A stretch of DNA of 64,000 nucleotides from contig NC_091023.1 of NCBI RefSeq assembly GCF_041296385.1, positions 3,286,924 through 3,350,923 on the forward strand, in the 5' to 3' direction. The notes beneath the pieces are model-generated. The model was given only the letters and a program-made list of their open reading frames with translations, had not been told where the DNA came from and did no database searches. How positions within the stretch are numbered: the stretch's first letter is position 1; each line of letters starts with the position of its first letter. A program made the position numbers and the translations under genes. Source of the DNA: Aphelocoma coerulescens. Taxonomy: Eukaryota > Chordata > Aves > Passeriformes > Corvidae. Below are positions 1 through 8,807 of the stretch, one piece after another.

Positions 1-460
1 AGCCCGAAGTTTCAATTAAAACATAAAAAGGGCTGTCTGAGAATGAGGGAGAACAAAGTAAGCAGATGCCTTGGAGCAAAACAGAGGAATTCAGGGCAGG
101 TTTTGGAGCTTTCCCCACATGTTATGTGCCCAGACTCTCTGGTGCCAGGGAGGGCAGTCTTTTATCTGTAGGGCACTTCACTGACATGCTCTATCTTTTC
201 TTTTGCAACCACTTTCCAGAAAGCTAGCAGTTTTGTGAGGACACATACAAGTAAAAAAATCTCATCTTTAAAGATAAAAGGTGGTTGGAATGGATAAACT
301 AGATACAAAAATTATGAGGGATGCCCACACAATCACCAACTTTTGAAAAGTCAGTGAGTCAACTTTTTAAAATTAGTCCCTTTTTAAAAGTGTTTAAAAC
401 TAGTTTAAAAATCCCCAAGAAGTACAGTGCCCCCTTCTACAGTGTGAATGTCACTGGTAC
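1..460 (-). other. D2HGDH intron 6, partial
   Basis: Intron sequence. No exon, repeat family or RNA gene was recognised; the next D2HGDH exon lies off the left edge. Confidence 0.6.
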
Positions 461-604
461 CTGTCACTGGGCTGGACAGCTTGAGATGTCTCTCAACCAA
501 TTCCATGCACTTCTCATCCATGAACTCATAAGCAGACAGGATCTCGCCCAGCATGGCTCTGCAGGTTGTGAATGTTTCCAGAACCTTAGCAAAACTCTGA
601 CACC
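461..604 (-). CDS. D2HGDH: D2HGDH coding exon 6
   Basis: 144 nt; encodes [17 protein letters not shown] through [10 protein letters not shown], the start of the C-terminal FAD-oxidase fold. The acceptor is CTGAAG, unusual in having a purine-rich end, but the phase fits exon 5. No further exon was recognised in 1-460. Confidence 0.88.
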
Positions 605-3600
605 CTTCAGACAGAACACAGACAGGAATCAGGACCAAAAACAGACATCACCCCAAACCCTTTGGAGGTTTCTGAGAAGTAAACAATTTTCAGTGAAGGC
701 TCCCTCACAAACAACTCTGGACCTGCTGAGGGACACCCAAAAGCAGCTTTTAAGCAGCTGTGCCTGGCCATGTACTCTGCTGATCCAGAGCCTGACCTGC
801 AGATGTGACTTCTCAGCCTTGCCTTGTCACCTTGTTGCCCACCTGACTCCTGGATGGTGGCTGCCTCTGCCTACTGTCACAGTCTTGCTCTGCTCATCTC
901 TTGAGCCTCTTGAGTGAGGGGACTGTCCCACCTGCCTCCTCACCCTGTTGAACTCCTGGCTCCACTTTCCTTACAGAACAACCTTCCCTTGCAGGTATTT
1001 CAACAGATATTAAATATCTGCACGGGTATTTTAGCACAGAGCCCTACACTATTACCCAGAACCAGCTGATGCTGGCAGTCCAGCTCAGCAGGCTGAGCAG
1101 TGCTTTTTCTTCTCCATCCCTGTTCCCAGCCTCTGAATTCAGGTGTGAAATCATTAATATCAGTTTCTACCTAGGAATGCCAGATTCACAGCCTTAGGCT
1201 TCTGAGGACAGAGTATGGAGACAGCAGTGATAACTCCCAAGGTGCCCTCGGATCCTATGAAGAGCTGCTTCAGGTCATAGCCCGTGTTATCTTTGCGCAG
1301 AGAGGTCAGACAGTCCAGAGCTGAGCCATCAGCCAGCACCTGTGGGAACACAGGGGCCCAGTCAGAGCACCTGGGTAGGAATCTGCTGTCATGAACTTAC
1401 CTGTGACCAAGCTGATGGGAAGTGTCACTCACCTGGAGCACAGGGACACAGCTGCAGCCCACACTGCTCCTCCAGCCCCAGCTCTTCCCCCCCTCTATAT
1501 CCTACCTGAATAGGACAGAGTAGGCATTTCCCTCCTACTTCTCTCCTTCCATCAGGACAAGTAATAACAGTAGATCTAGTTTGCTCTGCTTTTCTTACAA
1601 GTGGTGGAGAAGACCAGCCATTCTCTGCAGCCCTAGCTCTTATTATCCAGCAGAAACAAGGAACAGTTAAGCAGAATTAAGTAAACCCTCTGCCACTTGA
1701 GCCTTAAATCAAGGCTGACTATCTCCAAGAGAGGTTATTCATGGCTATTCTGACACTAGAGCCAAACTGACGTGAGACAAATGCTTTCCTTTCTAAGCCT
1801 ACACAGTAAAACCATGCCATGCTTTTGTTCCCTGTCCAAATTTCTTCCCATTAATACTTTGCTCCCCAGCCCCGAAAACTTTTAGAACTCCTAATCCAGC
1901 CTTTACACCCCAAGGCACTCACCTGTAGGACAGGAGCAGCTGAGGAACAACAGAGACTCTAGGACACAGCCAGCAGCCAAATGAACCCAAAGCAGACAGC
2001 TCTGTTATGGGGTGAGCTTTAAACCTTAAGATGATCTTTAAAGTCCTGTCCAACACAAACCAGTTTGTGATCCTATGATTCTATTAAAATTCGAGTGAGC
2101 AGCCACTAGAAAAGAGTGTTCCAGAGACCCTCTGCTCAGAGGAACCAACTCCATTCAGATAACCTGGGATCCCCCAATCTCTCCCTACCTTCTTTTCACT
2201 TGTCTGGACGAGAAAACCACCTAACACCTCCTCTGTCAGCAAGCACTGGAAGTCAGGAAGCTGGAAACTGCAGCAGCAATAACATGCTACATGCATGAAG
2301 ACATGCAGGTCACAGAAGGTGACCCTTCTCAAAAGAGACCAACAAGGAAAATTTAAGAGTGGAAGCCTGGAGAGGAACTTGGCTGTGTGCTGGATAGTTA
2401 GAAGAACAGGAAGCAGTAAGAAGCAGAGGATCAAACAGAAAGGAACTGCCAGGTACTCGCCTTACCACTTCCAGGCCCAGCACCGTCCCTCGCAGAGAGC
2501 CGTATCTCAAGAGCCGCAAGCCTCCGGCATTGGTGGCCACGTTCCCCCCGATGTGACAGCTGCCCTTGGCTCCCAGGTCGAGTGGCATGATAAACCCCTG
2601 CTCCTCCAAGTACTCGTTGAGCCTCTCCAACACACACCCCGCTTGGCACACGAGGATCCCTGCAACAGAAACGCCCTGCTACAAGCTGATGGCTGAGAAG
2701 AAGGTGCCTCCTCAAGAAGCAGGAGCAGTATGAGCAGATGCAACCACCTCTTCCTTCAAAACTTCCTGGGATTCAGCTTAAACGCACGAGTCTGTGCATG
2801 CTCCAGGGAACTGCCCCCTCCTCAAGCCTCAGGGAGCTTTGCTATTGCCTCAACATCTGGTCACCTGGTGACTGGTAAAACACAACCACATTAGGCGTGT
2901 CTCTGCCTTAAAGGAAAAGCAGCCTTTCCCTTTAAGCCCTACAAAAACTTTGCATGTATACGTAGACTTGGCTGCTGTTGGGGGCAATGGGGAATGGTTT
3001 AAATTCTCTCTGTTGCTATCTCTCTTTGAACAGAGATACTCACACCAGCCTGACCCCTAACCCCCCAAATTCAAACAAACCTCCTTATGATGCTGCTGAA
3101 CCCTGCTGATCCTGCTGTTATCTGTTCCCAGGAAAATGCCTGTTTTGGGGCTCATTTCTGTGCCTTGCATCTCTGGAATATTTACCAGACACTTTGTCAA
3201 AGCTGATGATCTGGTTCATGAGAGCAGTGGAGAGAATGATCTCGTCAAAGACAGGAACGCTGCCCCCAACAAGGCCCGTATTACCCCCCTGAGGGTTCAC
3301 TGCCAGGTTCCTCTCATGGCAGTACCTGGAAGGAAAAAGGTTTCTGAATTTTTATGCATTTAAAAGCCATAATCAGTCTGTCAGTGAAGTTTCACCTCTA
3401 CATGAACGTCTACTGTTGTGACAGCGCTCCTTAAAAATTAAGCAGCATTTCACCGGAAGATTAAACTGATGCAAGGAGACAGTTTCAATGACAAAGAGAG
3501 AAAGTGCAACTCCTGTCTTAGCCCAGCACTGGGCAAAGAACCAACACTTGGGGTTAGCCCCGTGTGTATCTAGGTGTGTGGCACACACCATCTGCCTGGA

Positions 3601-5847
3601 AAGCACTGCTTATGTTTCTACCGAAGCTGTTCCTGCAGCAGACTGTGTTAACAGCCTGGGCTCCTCAGTGGGCTCTGACAGCCAGCCTCTGGCAGTGGTT
3701 TCAGACATGACTGCTCTCCTCCTTCCAAGAAATTAATGCCATGTAGGCAACAAAATGTGCACCTGTGCCTCAGCTGCTCCACCTGCCACATCCCTGCCAA
3801 GCACCACCCACCACATCCTCTCTGAGCTCACAGCAGCTCCCGCACAAGGGATGGCACAGAGCCCCGCGGCACCAGAGTCCCTTGAGAAGCCCTGCCTGCC
3901 TTTCCTGTGCTCTGCATCCCTGTTTTAACAGAGCCAGGAGCAGGCTCCTGCAGCTTTCAGCTCCTCAGCCAGTGATCTGGCACAGTACTGCCCAACCAGA
4001 GCTGTGCTCACACCAGTGAACCACGGGATGTGGATAAAACAGATCCTCAAACTGCCCAGTTCTGCCCTAACCTTTACCGTTTCAAACAGACCCTCCTGAA
4101 TCTTTCACAAAACTTCTCCTTTCTGAGCACCTGTACAATAGCTAACTTTAGTCATTTATCAGAAGAGAAAAGTCATGAAGAAAAATGCCTCAGCAACTCC
4201 AATGCTTAAGAAATCGGTGTCTGAACACCTACAAGTTCCCTTCACCTGCCAGATCATCCCTGACTCAACCCAAGTTTCCTCAGCACCAAGCCCAGCAGAA
4301 AAGGTCCACATTACCTGAGAACCTGAGACACCTCTGCCGTTGTCTGTGGCTTCAACACCAGCTGGCTGCAGCCTGCAATGAAAGCAAGGGACTCTCAAGG
4401 CAAGCTGTGGCTCTGCAGAGGTCAGAAAGAAACAGGTGGGAAAGCATGAGGTGGGAAGTAACAATGCTCCCTCCACTGTTAGGCATTTTCAACCACTTTG
4501 ACAACAAACATTTCAACAGCAGCCTTTCCCTTTAAGCCCTGCAAAAAGTTTGCATGTATAGGTAGCCTTGGCTGCTGCTGGGGGCAATGGGAAATGGTTT
4601 AAATTCTCATGGAATCTTTGACAGAAGCAACAGAGAACTCACAATGCTTGATTTAGAATCACAGGATGATTTGGGTTGGCAAGGACTTAAAAGCTCATCT
4701 CATTCCACGGGCAGGGACACCTTCCACTAGCCCAGGTTGCTCCAAGCCACATCCAGCCTGGCCTTGGACACTTCCAGGGATGGGGCAGCCACAGCTTCTC
4801 AGGGCAACCTGTGCCAGGGCTTCATCACCCTCACAGGGTAGAATTTCTTCCCAGTATCCCATCTAACCCTTCCCTCTGGCAGTGGGAAGCCATTCCCCCT
4901 TGTCTTGCCACTCCAGGCCCATATAAAAAGTCCCTCTCCCTCCTTTTTATAAGCCCCCTTAAGGTACTGGAAGGCTGCAATCAAGTCTCCCAGAAGCTTT
5001 CATATTCTCCTCTGAGGTTCAATCAAAACTCTTAGGTGAATCAATTTGTCTCAGGAAAAAAATTAATTATTAAGTTAGAGAGTTAATTTTTTTTTTTAAT
5101 GAAAGCCTGTAAGTTTACCAGGTACCAGGTAATTCTTAAAGGAATATTTTTATGAGGAAAAACTCATTTTGGAGGGGCAGGCACTCATGTGGTCTCTGGT
5201 GACCAGTGACGGGACCCTAGGGAACAGCTGGAGCTGTGTCAGGAAAGGGTTAGGCTGGATACCAGGAAAAGGTTCTTCCTCCAGAGGGCGGTCGGGCACT
5301 GAAGAGGCTCCCAGGGAATGGGCACAGCCCCAAAGCTGCCAGAGCGTTTGGACAACGCTCCCAGGCACCGGGTGGGATTCTTGGGGTGTCTGTGCAGGGC
5401 CAGGAGCTGGACTCGATAATCCTCATGGGTCCCTTCCAACTCTATAGCCTGTACAGATGTGACCCGCCACAAATAAAGCTGGCAAAATTATTGCTCCGGC
5501 AATGAACAGAGGCAGGAAGGGAAGTTTCACCAACCGAGCCCAAAGCAGCAGCTCCGCTTACCTCGCACCGACTTCAGCCAGTCCACGTTAAAGGGCTTCA
5601 CCTCCTCCTCGCCGGTGACGACCCTGCCGGGCATGAGGCGCTCGAAGAAGGCCACATCGCCGTCCGCCAGCCGGGCGAAGGGCAACCTCCGCACCGCGTA
5701 GCGCTCGCAGGTCGCCACCACCTCCCGGCAGCAGCCCCTGCCCCGGGGCACACCCGGGGCTTCCCGGCTGCGGCCGCGCTGCAGGACCGGCCCGCGGCAG
5801 CTCCTCAGCCAGGCGGCCCCGCGGCTCCACAGGGCTGTGGAAGCCAT
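461..5847 (-). CDS. D2HGDH: D2HGDH, D-2-hydroxyglutarate dehydrogenase, 5' part (six coding exons, gene continues past left edge)
   Basis: FAD-dependent mitochondrial enzyme that oxidises D-2-hydroxyglutarate to 2-oxoglutarate and passes electrons to ETF. Visible coding exons join as 5847-5562, 4372-4315, 3325-3186, 2659-2466, 1339-1171 and 604-461 with consistent phases, giving about the first 330 residues of a roughly 520-residue protein. The start ATG at 5847 opens an Arg-rich N-terminus with no acidic residue before about residue 29, as expected for a mitochondrial presequence. The FAD-binding PCMH fold is marked by [15 protein letters not shown] (exon 3), [15 protein letters not shown] (exon 4) and [10 protein letters not shown] (exon 5). 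The C-terminal substrate-binding half and the stop codon lie outside the window. An open frame continues upstream of the chosen ATG, but in GC-rich 5' sequence. The closeness to human D2HGDH makes the identity secure; the exact start is inferred. Confidence 0.95.
1171..1339 (-). CDS. D2HGDH: D2HGDH coding exon 5
   Basis: 169 nt; encodes [18 protein letters not shown] through the [10 protein letters not shown] motif that closes the PCMH domain. The donor is GTAGAA. Confidence 0.95.
2028..2086 (+). repeat. CR1 3' end fragment
   Basis: Ends in the CR1 tail: ATGATCTTTAAAGTCC, then a CCAACACAAACC stretch and a closing TATGATTCTATT. It lies in D2HGDH intron 4, antisense to the gene. Confidence 0.75.
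2466..2659 (-). CDS. D2HGDH: D2HGDH coding exon 4
   Basis: 194 nt; contains the FAD-contacting [13 protein letters not shown] segment followed by [16 protein letters not shown]. The donor is GTAAGG. Confidence 0.95.
2919..3008. repeat. 90-bp dispersed direct repeat, copy A
   Basis: About 84 of 90 bases match copy B at 4519-4608 with no indels. It lies in D2HGDH intron 3. It does not look like CR1. Both copies start GCAGCCTTTCCCTTTAAGCC and end GGTTTAAATTCTC. Confidence 0.85.
3186..3325 (-). CDS. D2HGDH: D2HGDH coding exon 3
   Basis: 140 nt; start of the FAD-binding domain with the glycine-rich [12 protein letters not shown] motif. The donor is GTAAAT. Confidence 0.93.
4315..4372 (-). CDS. 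D2HGDH: D2HGDH coding exon 2
   Basis: A 58-nt exon. The acceptor is TTGCAG and the donor GTAATG. It encodes [18 protein letters not shown], equivalent to the conserved stretch between the presequence and the PCMH domain, and the phases match exons 1 and 3. Confidence 0.9.
4519..4608. repeat. 90-bp dispersed direct repeat, copy B
   Basis: Partner of copy A exactly 1600 bp away, in D2HGDH intron 1. Flanks are unrelated apart from a few bases at the left edge, so the duplicated unit has sharp ends. Confidence 0.85.
4654..5034 (-). repeat. CR1 LINE 3' fragment
   Basis: Reads as the reverse complement of a CR1 3' region: it starts with the inverted tail (AGAATCACAGGATGATTTGG), followed by the inverted 3' ORF2 end. 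In D2HGDH intron 1, same orientation as the gene. Confidence 0.92.
5171..5452 (+). repeat. CR1 LINE 3' fragment
   Basis: CR1 3' ORF2 end and tail in sense on plus: GGATACCAGGAAAAGGTTCT through GGACTCGATAATCCTCATGG and TCCCTTCCAACTC. It ends about 110 bp from the D2HGDH exon 1 donor. Confidence 0.88.
5562..5847 (-). CDS. D2HGDH: D2HGDH coding exon 1
   Basis: 286 nt; presequence and N-terminus, ending NVDWLKSVR plus one base. The donor is GTAAGC. A run of about 18 A on the plus strand (a T tract in the transcript) lies two bases upstream of the ATG. Confidence 0.9.
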
Positions 5848-6060
5848 GGAAAAAAAAAAAAAAAAAACAAAAACCCAAAACCCGCGGCCTTGTTTGTTGC
5901 CCTCTCCCCGCGGCCTCAGGGAGTCTCTCCCGCCGCTGCCACCGCACAGCCTTCGCCGTGGGGGTGAGCGCGGAGCGGGGAATTCGGGATTATCCCGGTG
6001 CTCGGGAGATGCCAAGGAGGCGCCGTGGCCGGGAAGCGCCGGGAACGCGCGGCGCGCCTC
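5848..6060 (-). promoter_or_regulatory. D2HGDH: D2HGDH promoter and 5' UTR region (CpG-rich)
   Basis: GC-rich, CpG-dense sequence immediately upstream of the D2HGDH ATG, with no TATA box. A homopurine/homopyrimidine tract (A run on plus, 5850-5867) lies against the start codon. The transcription start is not visible and is inferred to lie here. Confidence 0.65.
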
Positions 6061-6067
6061 ACGCCGA

Positions 6068-6147
6068 GCCGCCAGGGGGCGCTGCCGCCCGCCCGCGCTG
6101 AGCGCGAACGCGCTCAGCGCGGGCGGGCGGCAGCGCCCCCTGGCGGC
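6068..6147. promoter_or_regulatory. Perfect 39-bp inverted repeat holding two convergent CTCF-like motifs
   Basis: Arms 6068-6106 and 6109-6147 are exact reverse complements, separated by the dinucleotide AA. Each arm holds a CTCF core, CCGCCAGGGGGCGC, at 6069-6082 on plus and 6133-6146 on minus, so the motifs face each other about 50 bp apart. The arms end in CGCTGAGCGCG, which adds further GC palindromy at the centre. It lies between the ING5 poly(A) signals and the D2HGDH promoter. The inverted repeat is seen directly; CTCF binding is inferred from the motif. Confidence 0.85.
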
Positions 6148-6179
6148 CGGAGGTTGCAACAGCACCCCCCCCACACCCC

Positions 6180-8764
6180 CCTCATCCTCACACATTTATT
6201 CCCAAAAATACTTTATTTATAATATAATCCAACATCTCCAAGATTCAAAAATACAGATATACATTTCTTATTTTTTGGGTTTTTTTTGTTTTTTTTTTTA
6301 ACTTTACATTCCTCTTTCGCCCCCCCCCCCCCGTCTCATTTCGGGTAATTGAGTGAAAGTCGTTCTCGACCTCCGGTTTGGATGAGCTGCAGTAAAGCTG
6401 GGCCTCTGGCGGGGCTTTTTGGGCAATGTTTAGTGGGACTTTCCTTTAGGGATCACCCTTCTCCAGGAAACATTTAACACTGTACATTCAAAAGTCAGAA
6501 GATTTAAATCCTTTAGTAAGCGAAAATGAAGGCTGCTGGTATTTCTGTCTACAAGGAGTCGTAAAAAAATCTCTACAACCAGGTCTAAGAGGGCAGCAGA
6601 CGCTCCTGAGCCCATCCAAGCCCTGCACTGGCATGTTCCCAGTGGGAGAGTTTATTGCTGGTATCAGATCTCAGATGCTCTACACATCACAGATGTTGTA
6701 AAGAAGAGGAGAATGTTGTACCTCACACTATTCATAATTCCTAGCAAATTATCCTTCCTTTTGAGAGCTCTACCTTCTAGAGCTTGTTTTCCTTTTTGCT
6801 TTGCTGGTTCAAGTAGAAAATACTCTTCGAAGCCCCAAAAGTACTTCTAAAAATGTGTCTTGTTATCCTACCTGACCAGAATTTTGGAGCTGAGGGAAGT
6901 CAGCTCCACACTGGCTCACCCACAGCTGCTCTCTTCCCTCACGGCATGTTTCCAGCATGATCTCCAGAGTGGAATTTTGAGATCGTTTCAAATCAAATGC
7001 TTAATCCATGGCAATACCAGTACTAACAAAGCCTTAGGAAAAGAAAGGGAAAAGAAGTTGTCTACAACACCATTGGATGGAAGGGGAAAACAAAACCTGG
7101 AACAGCATCGACACGGGTTGTCAGGACACAGCAATGCTCCCACTCACTCCAGTGCAGTGGGGGAAGGAGGAGCAGCTCTCACCCACTGGTGACTGGATTA
7201 CAGGCTGGCTCCTGAGGTATCACAACTCTGCTCTGATGAAGAGGCAGGAGAAGAAGAGGGCTCGCTGTACTCCAGGCCTGTGTGACTGTGCTGTTCCTCC
7301 TCCTTCCCTCCAGCACTCCAGCTTTAATTTCCCTGCCTGCTTTCCACGTGCTACTCCACGGCAGCAATGACAAATGTGCATCACAAATGTGCATTTTCAT
7401 GCACAGAACTCTGCAGACTTCATCTCTCCGTGATGCAATGTAGTAAAGACACGTGCAACATCACACTGGAAATAACAGGACCCTGAAGACTAGGATGTTT
7501 TTCCTAAAATCCATCCTTTTTTTCTGCCATAAATCAATATTCACAGAAAAGCTGCCTCACGATTGAGAGGTTTCTTCTATGTCAGCAGCAAGCAAAAAGC
7601 CCCACAGAGTGAAGTGGCAGGAGCTGTGTTCTACTTTCCTTCACGGCAAAACATGAGGAAGAGGCTCAGTGCAACAGGAAAAGCCTTCTTTCTTTTGAGA
7701 GAACACGTGCCAGCATATGAGTAGAAGTGTTTTTAATCTTCTGTACTATTTATTCAGCAGAAGAGAAGTTTATCTGGAAGTTTCTTTATGCCTTTCCAGC
7801 AGTCTATACCAGGAGCTCCTGCACACTGGTAGGGAAAGCAGCACACAGCCCTGCACAGAACTGCCACCAACACCCATCAGGGACCAGAGCCAGCAAAGTT
7901 CATGAGTTTGGGGCTTTTTTTTTTTCCTCCTTCCACCAGCAGGGAGGAAACCCTGCAGGCACCTTTCCTCACTACATCTTCCATTGGAGGCAGGTAAGCC
8001 TCGTGGTGCAGGAGACAGATATGAAGGCAAGGCTTATCTCTGCTCTTCCCTCAACTTCGGCATCCACTGTATCTCAGAGGAAGGAAAAAAGAGACTTTTG
8101 CTTTCCAACTCCTGATTTCCCCTCTCCCTTCTGCTGCAGCCACTGACACTGTGCTAATCCAAGGATTCACATTCATCATCTGAAAAGGCAGCTAAAGAAG
8201 TCAAGAACATGCAAATGTGGCCCATTAAAAAAAAGGACAAGAAGTCCTGTTGGAACATTCCTGAATGGCCTTCTTCAACAGCAGAGCCACGCCATCATGG
8301 GAACAAACAGTGTCCTCATGGAGCCTTTCTCTAAAACCTGATTTCCTGATTTACCCAGGTGCCACACAGGCAATCACAGCTAACAATTCAGGCCTTCATC
8401 TTATTTTGTGAATAAATCTGACCTTCTCTGTCTCTCTCTCCAAGAACACTGCAGGTTTCATCTTCACAGTGATGTACTTAAAGAATCTTCAGGGAAATGG
8501 AAACAGCCAGAAAAGGCAACACCCTCTCTCAGTATTATTGTGCAAGACTAACATAAATAAAATCTCCGTGGCAAAGGGATTTGGGACTCCCTCCCAAAGT
8601 CTTAGGAAAGAACAGGAATTTCAACTGGCCACTGGATAATTAAATATCATACCGGAAAAAGATGGAGGATAGATTAACAAAAAATAATCAAAGGTAATAT
8701 TGCAACATGGATGAAGGAATATATTAAATTCTTCTTGCCTCGGTGGTGTATTCCCCTCTACTCC
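6180..8764 (-). other. ING5: ING5 3' UTR with poly(A) signals
   Basis: A stretch of about 2.6 kb with no coding signal, ending at two AATAAA signals on minus (plus coordinates 6212-6217 and 6195-6200). These are followed in transcript direction by a G/T-rich downstream element at about 6150-6190. It contains T-rich and poly-C runs near 6267-6332 and a short tandem repeat (ACAAATGTGCAT twice) near 7370-7395. Length is similar in style to the long mammalian ING5 3' UTR. Confidence 0.7.
6195..6217 (-). terminator. ING5: ING5 poly(A) signals
   Basis: Two AATAAA hexamers in minus orientation, 6212-6217 and 6195-6200, with G/T-rich sequence just downstream. Which one is used cannot be told. Confidence 0.7.
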
Positions 8765-8807
8765 TTACTTCTTTTTCTTTCTTTCCTGAACACAACGAGG
8801 ACAAAAC
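8765..8807 (-). CDS. ING5: ING5 coding exon 8 (terminal)
   Basis: 43 coding nt; [13 protein letters not shown] then TAA. The acceptor is TTACAG. Confidence 0.95.

Noticed and set aside
5848..6195. In-frame N-terminal extension upstream of the D2HGDH ATG.
   Set aside because: It would translate the CTCF palindrome and the T tract (poly-Phe); the downstream ATG gives a proper mitochondrial presequence.
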